Made by a program: the position numbers and the translations under genes
Assembly (NCBI GenBank): GCA_038501195.1
Contig: JBBPUQ010000001.1
Coordinates: 6,882,001 to 6,946,000 of the forward strand
DNA from: Nemania diffusa
Taxonomy: Eukaryota; Ascomycota; Sordariomycetes; Xylariales; Xylariaceae
Length of the DNA stretch: 64,000 nucleotides
Direction: 5' to 3'
The notes under the pieces: model-generated
What the model was told of the DNA's origin: nothing
Database searches by the model: none
The model's input: only the letters and a program-made list of their open reading frames with translations
In this document: in pieces, positions 1 to 10,064 of the stretch
Position numbering within the stretch: the first letter of the stretch is position 1
How the letters are laid out: each line of letters starts with the position of its first letter

Positions 1-687
1 CAGCCCTCGCGCTCCCTGGGCTGGATCGGCCCCCTCGCCTCCCTCCCGCCGACCCCGCTCCTGCTCTTCCTCATGAGCGTCGGCAGCGCGGCCAAGCAGA
101 TCTACTGGCACCTCGCGCTCTCGCAGGACTCGTTCCCCGCGTCCGCCGCCGTGGCCGTGAGCGCGTACAACACGCTCGTGAACTCGGGGAACGCGCTGCT
201 GTTCCTCGCGCTGGGGACCACGTCCCTCCTCTCGCCCCCCAGCATCACGCTCCCCTCCTTCCTCTCTTCCTTCCTCTCCAGCCCTACTACCGAGAATGGC
301 GCCGCGGCAGCAGCAGCAGCGACGCTCCCGCTGAGCACCCTCGTGGGCGCGGCGCTCTACGTGGCCGGCATGGCCATCGAGACGCTCTCGGAGCGCCAGC
401 GCGCCGACTTCAAGAGCCGCGCCGAGAACAGGGGCCGCGTCTGCATGCAGGGCATGTGGCGCTGGGCTCGCCACGTCAACTACTTGGGCTACGCCCTCTG
501 GCGCGGCGGCTACTGCATGGTCGGCGCCGGCTGGGTCGGCGGCGCGCTCATGGCGCTGTGGCAGGGCTGGGACCTCAGCTCGCGCGCCGTCGCCGTGCAG
601 GACGAGTACTGCGCCCGCCGGTACGGCGAGCAGTGGGTGAGGTTTAAGAGGGAGGTGCCGTATCGCATTGTGCCCGGGGTCTACTAG
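1..687 (+). CDS. DUF1295 / steroid 5-alpha-reductase-like membrane protein, 3' part only
   Basis: The reading frame is open from base 1, so the start lies left of the window; the first ATG seen, at 73, is internal. The visible ~228 residues are hydrophobic with several membrane segments. They end in the family signature: a basic loop (ERQRADFKSRAENRG), WRWARHVNYLGY with a conserved Asn-Tyr, then DEYCARRYGEQW and a short tail. This C-terminal block is typical of DUF1295 proteins and the related 5-alpha-reductase / isoprenylcysteine methyltransferase fold, integral ER-type enzymes that use NADPH or AdoMet. The substrate cannot be told. A low-complexity Ala run sits near residue 100. It converges on the Sfh1 gene at 1275. 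The family call is good, the function open. Confidence 0.75.
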   Translation, partial: QPSRSLGWIGPLASLPPTPLLLFLMSVGSAAKQIYWHLALSQDSFPASAAVAVSAYNTLVNSGNALLFLALGTTSLLSPPSITLPSFLSSFLSSPTTENGAAAAAAATLPLSTLVGAALYVAGMAIETLSERQRADFKSRAENRGRVCMQGMWRWARHVNYLGYALWRGGYCMVGAGWVGGALMALWQGWDLSSRAVAVQDEYCARRYGEQWVRFKREVPYRIVPGVY

Positions 688-1274
688 ATAGGGGATAACT
701 CCTTTCACCTGGTGTATTGGTTGGTTCGGTCTAGTGTTGGAGGTAGGTGTTGTGGTGAGCAGGATGGTGTGTAGGGTGAAAAAAAGGGGAAAAGAATGAG
801 GGAGAGAGCGAGACGATTGCATAAAATTAATTTTTTTAGTAGGTTGCATTGCAGGCCTTTGCTTGGCCTGCCCTTCTTCTTGTAAACTTAGTCCAGGGTA
901 CCGTAACCATCGATCGACTAGGTAGAGCAACTGGAATCTAGTATACAGGTAGCATGAGAGAGCTCTCAAGCAATTATACATGCCTTGTAGAATCTGATCC
1001 TTCAGACTGTCCGGCCGGGTTGTTTCCGCCCATCCATCGCTGCGCAGTTCTAGTATCTCGTGTAGCCAACGACGCCAGACAACCATAACACCAAAAACCA
1101 TCGCAGGGCGACAAAAGTCCTCCGTAGAACGCCGTACTCGATACACGCAAGCTCGACTAACCCGCCACTCACGTCCCTTAGGCCCGGGCGACTACTGCTG
1201 TCGTCGCCACTGTTTTATATCGGATTGTGGAGGGCGAGAAAAATGCTCATGTCCGCGGGAATCGTCCCTTTTAT
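688..1274. other. Intergenic, convergent 3' ends
   Basis: This lies between two convergent genes and should hold both 3' UTRs. An A/T-rich run near 820-840 (aaaattaattttttta) could serve the upstream gene's polyadenylation. I see no gene here. Confidence 0.5.
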
Positions 1275-3124
1275 TTATGATGGTCTTACAGGTAAATCGG
1301 CAGCGTGAAGGCCTTTCGTCCATCGGGGTAGTTTCCTATACTTCTCGTAGGATTGACCGCAGTTGGCGCACAGTGACTGTCAACTATTAGTAACGAAAAG
1401 GAGCACATGCTAGGAGATGCCGGTAGATGGTTTTGACTTACCCTAGGGCCATAAGGGCCATCGCGTACAGCCCAGACACCGGTGCCCCAAATGAGACAGT
1501 GCGTGCAGCGCCAATTAAATCTCTCCTGGTCGGTTAGGGACCCAACACCGCCTCCTCCATATCCGGCATCTGGTGTCCCACGACCACCGGGTGTGCCTGA
1601 GCGTCCAAGGGGGCTCAGGCTCAGAAACTTGCGCTTCTTCTTAGATCTTTCCCCTCGTCCCATCCGTTCCTCCTCGGCCTCGACGCCCATGGCGAAGGGC
1701 ATACCACCAACCATACCCGCGTTGCTGCTAAAGCGGGCGGTTTCTCGACGCAGGCGACGAATCTGTCTCTCCCGATCGACTTCGCGCTTCTCGATCTCTT
1801 CTTTGGAAAGTGTTTCAATTTTAGGTTCCCAGCCATCCGCAAGCTGGTCGGGATCGTAACGCCATCCGCTATCCGCGCCGTGGGCAGCGTCATTGGGCAG
1901 CTCGGCGCCCGTGGCACCCCATCCGGCCACCAAGCCTCCGGACTCGCAGGCCTCCTTCTTCAGACGCAAAACAGACTCGTAGATGGCATGTGTCAGAGCC
2001 GGAACCCATTCGCCAGACAGGCCCAGATCGGCGCAAGTGACTTTGGCGAAGGCTTCGGCGGTGCCAGGTGGGTGTAACAGCGACCACTCGAACTTGTCAG
2101 TGTATACTTCGGAAGCCAGATTGACGTTCAAGGTGACAATGCATCGGTATGTGTCGTCGGGGTTATAGTCGTCCGAGTCGGCGGGGATGGGGCTGGCGCT
2201 GGCCGTCACCTCAGGCGCCTGTGATGCAGCACCGGCTTTCAGAGGCGTGTCGAGAGCGGATCGCACAGGCGTGTCCGGGCCGCGACTGGACTGGGGGAGC
2301 GGTGTGGCAGGCGTGGTAGGGCTGTCGCGATATGCCAACTGGGCGGCTTGTGTGGCTGCCCCCGTGCTTGTCCCGTTGACGCCCTGGACGGGTGTCCTCT
2401 CGTCCGAGTGGAAGAGCGGGTGGAGGGCGACGCCGGCGTACTCCTCCAGCTGCGTCCGGATCTGCTTGCTGATCTCGCTGGCGATGGCGTTCTGGTTGGG
2501 CAGGTCGAGGTCTTGGACAAGGCCCAGGGCGAACTGGTCGGTGGTGATGACGGTCTCGTGCAGGTTCCAGAGGAAGATATCGCGCAGCTTGTAGGGCACG
2601 GTCAACTCGCCGGATCTGTAGAGGGAAGGGTCCATGTTCGGGGTGGGCTGCATGAGGCCTCTCGGCAGGGGATGTGAGGCGGCGGGGATGAAGGCGGGTA
2701 TATCGACGTCGATACGGATGGGGATGAGGGTCACGGGCATGGCGGCCTGGGCCTGGGCGCTGATGTCCGAGCTGTTCTTGGCCTTGGTCATCCAGTCGCG
2801 CCAGATGCCCTGCAGGGCCACGGGCGCGCGCGTGTCCTTGCCGACCTTGTCGCCGGCCTCGATCCTCGAAGCACTGTCCTCGCGGCGCAGGCTGCGCAGG
2901 CCCGTGTGGCGCCTCCGGTTGTCGTCATCGTCGTCGTCGTCGTAGTCATAGCCATCCTCGGCGTAGTTGATGACGGTAGTGCCGCGCTTCGTGGTGCGCG
3001 GCACAGGGCCCGGCGCCGTAGACTGCAGCACGGGCGTGAGTAGCGAGTTGTTGTAGGTGCGCAGACGCGGCGCATAGCTCGAGGACAAGGCCTGGGGAGC
3101 TGAGGGAATGCTTCGACTCTCCAT
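1275..3124 (-). CDS. sfh1: SNF5-family chromatin remodelling subunit (Sfh1-like) with C-terminal GATA-type zinc finger
   Basis: Two exons: 3124-1442 and 1376-1275, with a 65-bp intron 1377-1441 (donor GTAAGT, CTAAT branch, acceptor GACAG). Splicing gives 594 residues. The N-terminus is disordered with an Asp run near residues 58-68. Residues ~150-420 form the SNF5/INI1 core: a predicted repeat around IDVDIPAF...PYKLRDIFLWNL and a second around RCIVTLNVNLASEVYTDKFEW. The last part holds CTHC, 20 residues, then CANC, a GATA-type finger completed only by the splice. Unspliced DNA reads into a stop and loses the second Cys pair, which supports the intron. Fungal Sfh1 is a core subunit of the RSC nucleosome-remodelling complex; the finger may bind DNA or protein. 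SnfE (SWI/SNF Snf5) is the alternative paralogue. Confidence 0.88.
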
Positions 3125-4720
3125 CTCGACTGTTGCCGTCGTGTTTCTCGACCTATACTATCTCATGTCGGTGGATATAATACGGTAGAGCATGCGGGTT
3201 CGATGCGATGAGGGTCCACGATGATGATCGGAGGGAGGATCGTAGATGTATATCGAGATGTGGGTGCACGCTCGCCAGGGAGGAAAAAAAAAAAGAGGGA
3301 GAATCAGAGGCAGAGAAAGCAGTTATTAATGGCGCAGTGAATGGGATCTGACGCGGTGTTTAATCAATTGATTAATTCAGGGTGGATTTAAGATGGGAGA
3401 CGCAAGGGAGACCGACGATGGATGATTTGTGAGCCGAGTTTGGATTGGATTGAGCGGGCTTTGGCTGGGTTGATGGGGACTATTAGGTAGGTTAGGTAGG
3501 TACCTAGGTAGGTTAGGTGCTTCAGGGTATCCGGTCGAGGCTGCTTAGGTGCCTAAAGATTGGCGCTGGAATTCAAACGGCGCGTTTTTGCGTGCAGCTG
3601 CAATGGTTGTTACAGGTATCTATCGACCTGGCAAGGCTGGCATCTCGCTGTGTTTGTTTGTCGTGTCGCATCTGCGCGTCTTGCTAAAATTTACAGAGTA
3701 CCTAGGTACCTACCTAGGTACTTATCTCTTTTGTGCGTGCTTCTTCGGCACAGGGACTTAGAAGTGGAATAGCGGTGCCCATCACAAGGATGCATAGGTA
3801 TACCCAATGGAATTATAAATAACACTCGGATAATTAGATAGTTAGTCACTATACCCTATAAACGAATATTAGGCGCACTGCGTTACCTACCTTAGTAGTT
3901 CACGGGCGCCTTTCGCGGGAACAACCTCATGAAATTGACTGTCTTCCCGACTCTATAATATGGAAAGTCAGATCATCCACTGCATACATAACCTTGAAAG
4001 CGCTGACCGTGAATCGTATCTCTGGGAAATGATCCAACCTTCTCAGTGTATTCTAGACGAACATAGGCTACGAAAGGGCGAATCTCTTCACGGTAAAAAC
4101 GGTAAGACCGTCACTTACGAAGTGAGGCCCTCGCCTGCCTCTACTTTTCGGGAAATGGTCGCGACCATAACGATTCAGGTTCAGCTACTCACGGTCCGCT
4201 TTAAGCTAGAGGCAACGGAGACAACTTCTAGATTTCTTAGATGAGTAGAAGGATATTTATTGTTTATTGTTTGGTCCGCTTTAGTTTTCGCAATCATCAG
4301 CCAGCCTAGGCACCAAACTTCATCGGATTGAAGCAACACACTATGTAGTAGTGTCACCCTGTCAAAACCAGCTGCTTGTCCGGACCCTGATGCGCTACCT
4401 AGGTAGCTACTTTGGTTACGGCCGGCATTCCCCTAATACAAACAATAGCGACAATCGCATCACCGAACAATTGTCTGAAGTGTGCAGTCCTAGTGTACAG
4501 CCCGCCATGCCTTCCACGAGGTTTTCAGATAAGGGAGTGCGGAAGTAGCGGCGGTGTTGTGAAGTGTAGGAGCAGCAGGCTGCCAATGTCGTTTTTCTTT
4601 GATGATTGCGGCAGCTCTTGTATAATGTGTCCGTCGCAGGAAGTACCGGACTCCATCTTGCCTGCGAGTCTATTTGTATAAATTTAGACCATGCAGAGAA
4701 GCTTGTAAGTTTATAATCAG
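3125..4720. other. Intergenic with AGGTACCT-type repeats; sfh1 promoter at the left
   Basis: The first ~300 bases upstream of sfh1 should be its promoter; they contain a purine run near 3283-3300. Clusters of AGGTA/TACCT words occur at 3484-3520, 3698-3722 and 4398-4412, including self-complementary cctaggtacctacctagg-like strings. Short open frames (for example 3960-4244) show no family features and I do not call them genes. Confidence 0.5.
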
Positions 4721-5401
4721 CTACGTAGCTAGCTTGTACTTAATAGATTCGACCTCCCGCTTTAAGCAGCAAGATTCTGCATCATGTGCTTCTTCATTCG
4801 CCGCAGCGAGCCTTATGGACAACTGTAACAGCTGCAATGCCGTCGCAATTGCGTTAAAGTTACCACGGGCTACGTCCATTTTTTGTCTGAGCCTGGAGGG
4901 TGGTTGGATAAGCGCCCGAAGCCTAACCCCTGTGGCATTCCGGTCCTTCCAGCGAGGATCAGAGGGGGACTGAACCGGAGTAAGGCTGGGCATAAAAGCT
5001 ATCAGTAATTTGGTCAGGCCGTCGATCTCGGTTATTGCGTTATAATATCGATCAACAAGCCTATCGTAGGCATGAGTGCTCTCGAAAAGAGAAGTCAATT
5101 TCTTACGCCGTTGCTTCAATTGTTCCTGCATGGCGTTGAGGGTTTTTAAAAATTTCGGAGTAGGCCGTGTCGTCTCTAAATCGCAGATAGTCAACTCAAC
5201 GGATTGAAGTCGTTCGGTAAGCCATGTAGAAATATCTCGTTGTGCTTCATCGGCGTTGGCTTTTGCGAATTTCTGAGCTTTTTCTGGCTCGAGGCCATTT
5301 ATCCCGAAGATGTTATTTGTAGGGTCTACCACCTTAGCCCCTACGAAAGTATGCATTCGGTAGCATGTGTCGAGACTATCGAGACTGGTTTGTTTCTCCA
5401 T
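4721..5401 (-). CDS. Helical protein of unknown function, 5' end uncertain
   Basis: The frame is open from at least 5440, but the first ATG in it is at 5401 (MEKQTSLDSL), giving 226 residues. The reading continues upstream through SRPIANILAFTDSF to an acceptor-like ttttacag near 5462, so an extra 5' exon is likely and the true start may lie around 5600. The protein is predicted almost wholly helical, rich in Lys, Glu, Gln and Leu, with coiled-coil potential around KFLKTLNAMQEQLKQRRKK. It has no signal peptide or membrane segment. I do not recognise the family. It may be the remnant of a longer fungal helical-domain protein. It is tail to head with the tyrosinase gene on the same strand. Confidence 0.5.
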   Translation of the reverse strand: MEKQTSLDSLDTCYRMHTFVGAKVVDPTNNIFGINGLEPEKAQKFAKANADEAQRDISTWLTERLQSVELTICDLETTRPTPKFLKTLNAMQEQLKQRRKKLTSLFESTHAYDRLVDRYYNAITEIDGLTKLLIAFMPSLTPVQSPSDPRWKDRNATGVRLRALIQPPSRLRQKMDVARGNFNAIATALQLLQLSIRLAAANEEAHDAESCCLKREVESIKYKLAT

Positions 5402-5814
5402 AGCTTCTAGGGTCGTTCGAAAAGAATCCGTGAATGCCAAAATGTTCGCGATCGGACGAGACTGTAAAATCTGGTAAGGAAAACTTCTTCAAGGGCAGGG
5501 GACTCCCTGAATACTATGAGCACAGGACAAGGTATGCAAGGGGTAGATAGATTATTACTGGCATCCTCGCACAGACTACTAGTAGCGCTGAGTATCACAT
5601 ATCTCATCTCATAATAGTCACATGCAACCTAACGCTCCCGCCCATCCGGTAACACAGCAATAACTAATATAACTATTTGGTTATCTTTTCAGTACTAACA
5701 GATGCACTACACTTTGGTCTCTCGCAAATAGTACTATATTTATTAATGCGATTATGTCCCCCGTTATTGTCCTTAACCTCGAGCTATGGTAATATTTATT
5801 CCTCAACCCTTAGT
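5402..5814. other. Gap between orphan gene and tyrosinase
   Basis: This holds the likely upstream exon or promoter of the orphan gene (around 5407-5610) and the 3' flank of the tyrosinase gene. Nothing else is recognisable. Confidence 0.35.
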
Positions 5815-7188
5815 TCACTCATATTCAGAGCAGACGACATCGCCATGAAGATCCATCACATCTCTAATTGTAACATTGGGGTAAAGCTCTGCCATGTATA
5901 GCCTGTGATTTAGTGTTGTCACGTTGCCATTGTCGCCGAAGTAATTGGTGAACTCGGGACCCTGCCCGCCGAGTACAGAACCTAAAGACGAAATATTAGC
6001 ACATGTGTTGAAATACCCATCTGGTCGCTTAGAAACTACTCTCGCTGTAATGCGATAAACGGAGAGGAAAGGGGCCCGGGAAAATAACTGACCCCCAATA
6101 GGTAGGTTCGGCCCTCCCATGTCAGTGTATCGCTTTGGCAAGTCGCGCTTCTGCCATTCCCACCAAAGCTTGTCGAGCCAGCCGTGATGCAGGTAGAAGA
6201 CAGGGTCGCCAGGCGACAGCGTGGCATCACCCATCTAGGAATCGTGATATATTAGCAACGATATCAGGGGGTTTCCCCCTTCTCTGCAAGTAATTGAGTT
6301 AGGAGACTTGATGGGTCATCTTACAACACCCCCAACGGCGGCATGGCCAGCAGCGTGGGGCCCAACACTGCCGTATAGCCCGCCGAACCAGCACAGCCAG
6401 GCTTCTGTATAGTTCTGAATGGCATTGCACTTATCGATGTTGCTTTGATTCGTCATCTGGAGGTCGGGGGTGCTGAATTGCCGGGAGAGGCAGTGGTCTT
6501 CAACACTACCGTCCCGAACCCAGCGCAGGGTCAGGTTACGGAAGGGCCCGGTCTCAATACAGCCATCCGGCCCCGTCCCGTCGCCACCGAAGTACTCGTC
6601 CTTCCAGAGGTCGGAAGCTGACACGTTCCCGAGGTCGCGAAGCTCATCCCAGTATCTGCCAAACTTAGGTCAGCGGGTGCTTCTAGCGTGGTTGGCCCTA
6701 AGTCTACTGAGTGCGTACGGCATTCGTCCGGTGTATCCACACTCCTCTTTGATCAGACGTTCATGGGCGGTAAGTAAATATCTGTGGAAAGGTAGAAAGG
6801 CACCCTGTTTTCTCATGGTTACAAGAGTGCTCATTATATGATGGACAGGCTTCGCCTTACAACCCCATGCACAGTTGCTGTCTGGACAACGTGTGGCCAT
6901 TGCAAGTCGTCCCATCGCGTAACAGCAGAAGGGTTATTGCCCTTTGCCGGCGAGTTCATCAAGCAAAGGTCAGCCTTGATGTAAGATGCTTTCTCCTGTC
7001 CGGTTAACTTTTGCCTGGAACAAGTTAGTCTACAATCGAACCTCTTTAGCGTTAGTACGATAGAGTTACTACCATGGGACACGATGCCTAATGTTACTAC
7101 AGACTGGTGCGTCTCGCTCGATGGAGGCTGCGAAGACGGTCGACATCGCAGCCAAGTAAAGCACGGCAATCTGAATAACCCAAAGCAT
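5815..7188 (-). CDS. Secreted tyrosinase (type-3 copper oxidase), five exons
   Basis: Exons on the minus strand: 7188-7073, 7014-6861, 6804-6719, 6655-6325, 6234-5815. The introns are 58, 56, 63 and 90 bp with GT...AG ends, and the joins give exactly 369 codons (368 residues). Residues 1-21 are a signal peptide. Copper site A has His80, His88 and His97 (PHVVQTATVH and FLPFHRY), followed by ECGYTGRMPYWD. Copper site B has His219, His223 and His246 (PHAAGHAAVGG and DPVFYLHHGWLDKLWW). All six ligands are present. It should oxidise mono- or diphenols to quinones outside the cell or in the secretory path. It ends soon after VMDLHGDVVCSEYE and lacks the C-terminal cap of long melanin tyrosinases. 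Exon 5 may contain one more in-frame intron (donor GTCAGT, acceptor TTTAG). Confidence 0.88.
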
Positions 7189-8846
7189 TTTGCGACAATG
7201 TAAAAGAAGACTTATATTTAATTGCACTTGGATTTTTCATAGCATTCCATGAATTATACTTCATCGAGAGTCAGTTTTAATACCCGCGCAGTCCTTCAGC
7301 GAATATAACAACCAACGGCATTTCGGTTCAGGCCAATATATGCATGAGAAATGGGGAAAGCTATCTGTCTGTATTGATTGGTGCAATAAATGTGTATTGA
7401 TTCCGTGCTGAGTTTATTGGTCTGGTCACTGGTGTTATAATCGAGAGGGGAATTGGCCAAGTTGTTTGCTCAACTAGGGGTGCTAAAACCATAATCAGCA
7501 GGTAGCGAATATTTTTCCGTTGGTGATCTATGATGAAGACTGGGTAGGAACTTCGCTAGAAAAGCCACAGCTGCATGCAACAGCTGCTGAATTGCATATT
7601 AACCTACTATCGGGCAACTCTCATTCGTGACTGGCCTTCTCCAAATGATGTGACCTTCCCAAGTCGAATGAATGCCCTGGGCAAAAAACCAAGTGCATAA
7701 ATTCGTGAGCTATAAGATCATAAGGCCCTCATTTATACGATACTGAGTACGGGTAGTATTAGTATAGATTCGCATTTGCTGTGGAAACAAAACTTATACT
7801 GACGGTCTTAGTCTGGTGAACCTGCAGATGTACTAATATTCCATAGTCTAGTATTACGCCCGAGGGCGGTATCATCAGCTTTAAGTATACATAGCTACAT
7901 TTGAGAAAAAAATCAACGTAATTGGGGTTAAGCGCCTTAGCTATTTGCCTTAGTTTCAAAATAGTCATGGCATTAGAGAGAGGAGAATAACAATCTGCCA
8001 GAGGCATGAACGACCTGCACTCGAATATCTATAAATCTGAACCCGAGATTCTCGTCTATTACTCAAAACTCAATTGATACACCCTGGAATCATATCTGAT
8101 GATAATTATATATGATACTTGAGTCATATATGGCAGTTGAGTGTTGAACTTGCGAGTCTAACAAGAGATCTAGACTATCTACACATCTCATAGGCTATTG
8201 AATGCTACGTATCTATCTTAAATATCAAGCCTACGATCATGATGAGACCTCCATCTTGTCTGTTTCTAATGTGAAATCCTCGTAAAGAGGTTATCGGGGA
8301 TGAAGTTAGTGACAGCTCACTTAGGCGCTACGCTAATTCATGTCACGGCACCTCACAACATCGACATTTCATACTAGAGAGAGTTAAAATTATCCCATAG
8401 CTGACATTATGTAAAGATTTATAAATCTCTCGGCTATAGCTTTGCTCTGATCTATAGGGCGGTTGAGATGTAGCTCATATTTCCGGGGATGTCTATTCAC
8501 ACTAGGTATTATAGGCAGTATTCTGTATGTAAAAAATGAAGCTATTTTTACAGAATAACATTTCATTTAGCCCTCAGTAGTAGTCTATCTAAATACCAGC
8601 TTGAAAGAGATATGGTCTGCATGGTCACGACTATTCATGCTCTGCTGAGAAATCAGCGATCCCCGCCCCGGTCCGATTGAGTCATAGTTCGAAGCCCTTT
8701 CGTCAACATTAGACACCCGCACCTATTTACATCTTTACTCAATTGGGTCTCGCGCGTATATAAAGACAGGCACAAGCCAGTTCATAGCTAATTGATTCCC
8801 CTCCGATTCCGTATCTATATTGAACATCATCAACATCCCCTCCATC
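7189..8846. other. Divergent intergenic region between tyrosinase and GST genes
   Basis: About 1.65 kb, AT-richer than the flanking genes. It must carry both promoters, since the genes diverge. I see no coding signal; the open frame at 7759-8007 has no family features. Confidence 0.45.
8757..8764 (+). promoter_or_regulatory. Probable TATA box of the GST gene
   Basis: TATATAAA lies 83-90 bases before the GST start codon at 8847, a plausible TATA position with a short leader. This is a sequence match only. Confidence 0.45.
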
Positions 8847-9875
8847 ATGGCCGACGGAAATACCCCGAACCCGAGCTATACGCTCCACGTATACTATACT
8901 CGCTACTCTAGTACGTCTTCCCCCCAACAATGCGAAACAACTAGTCGTCTCGTCTAAGATAGCAATGTAAACAAATAATAAAATTCATAATAACCTCGTC
9001 TTAGGTTGGGGAGCCCGCGCCCAGCTCGTGCTCGAGTACTTCCAGATCCCCTACAAGGTAGCATACTACAACTTCACCGGGCCCCAGACACCCCCCGCCG
9101 CGCTCGCCGTGCTCCCCGTCCTCGACGTCCTCCCGTCCACCACGGCGTCGGGTGCAACAGAAAAGGAAACCACGCTCCTCCGCATCCCAGACTCCCTCGC
9201 CATCTGCGAGTTCCTCGCCGACGCGCACCCGACCAAGCGCCTCTGGCCGGCCGACCCGCACCTCCGCGCCACGGCCCGCGCCGCCGCCGCTCAGATGCAC
9301 TCGGGCTTCGCTGCGCTGCGCGGCGCGTACCCCTCCAACTTCGTCGGACGGTTTGAGGGCCCTGGCATCCCGTTTGATGAGCCCGTCCAGAGGGACGTGC
9401 GCAAGATCTTCGCGCTCTGGGGCGATGTCCGCGCTGCTACGAAGAAGCGACTGGCCTTGCTGGGTGAGGAGGACGAGGGGTTTTTGTGTGGGGGGTTTAG
9501 TATTGCTGATGCGTTCTTTTGGCCGGTGCTTTGGGTGAGTTGGTGTTTCATTCTTTTTCTCTCTTCATGTTGTGCATTGCTTAAGTAATCCTGGCTCCTC
9601 GGACGAAGCTCGCATAGCTTGTGCTAATGTCTTCTTCTGCACAGAGGTTGAGGTCGTATAATGTCCCTCTCACGGGCATCGGCGAAGATGCGCGCAAGTG
9701 GTTGGAGACCATGTGGAATGACCCCGCCATAAAGGCGCAGGGTCGCGAGTATTTCCGACAGCAACAGGATCCGCAGACGCAGATGCCGGCTTATGATGGC
9801 GTGTTTAACGATACGCTAGATGTGACCTCTGGCAAGTTCGCGGAAGACTGGAGTTTCGATAGCGCGGCTGTGTGA
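8847..9875 (+). CDS. Glutathione S-transferase
   Basis: Exons 8847-8910, 9005-9534 and 9645-9875 join to 275 codons (274 residues). The donors are GTACGT and GTGAGT, and the acceptors CTTAG and GCACAG. The N-terminal thioredoxin fold reads YTLHVYYTRYSSWGARAQLVLEYFQIPYKV. The Tyr-Ser-Ser-Trp region corresponds to the catalytic Ser/Tyr of GSTs, and IPDSLAICEFLADAHP is the conserved glutathione-binding loop (DS pair). The C-terminal helical domain contains GGFSIADAFFWPVL, the usual SxADxxF signature. It is a cytosolic detoxifying or metabolite-conjugating enzyme. The first intron splits the active-site loop. There is no obvious cluster partner, although the divergent tyrosinase produces quinones that a GST could conjugate (speculative). 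Confidence 0.87.
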
Positions 9876-10064
9876 CGGTGTCGAGTGTGGTAAAATGAAA
9901 GATGTGCAAGCTTAGTATTTAGCTTGCCGAGTATAATAGAAATAAGAAACCCTGCTTATATATACTACACCACTTGGCTTCTTAACCTGGCATGAGACTA
10001 GATTAGTGAGGGGAGTTCCTATCATGTGTATAAATCCCCCCCACCCCTTTCCTAGTCAGTCTTG

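Noticed and set aside
2187..2594. Plus-strand frame opposite sfh1
   Set aside because: Shadow of the Sfh1 coding strand with GC-driven openness; no protein features.
3960..4244. 94-residue open frame
   Set aside because: Starts with ATG, but no homology features and a surrounding repeat-rich intergenic region; unsupported.
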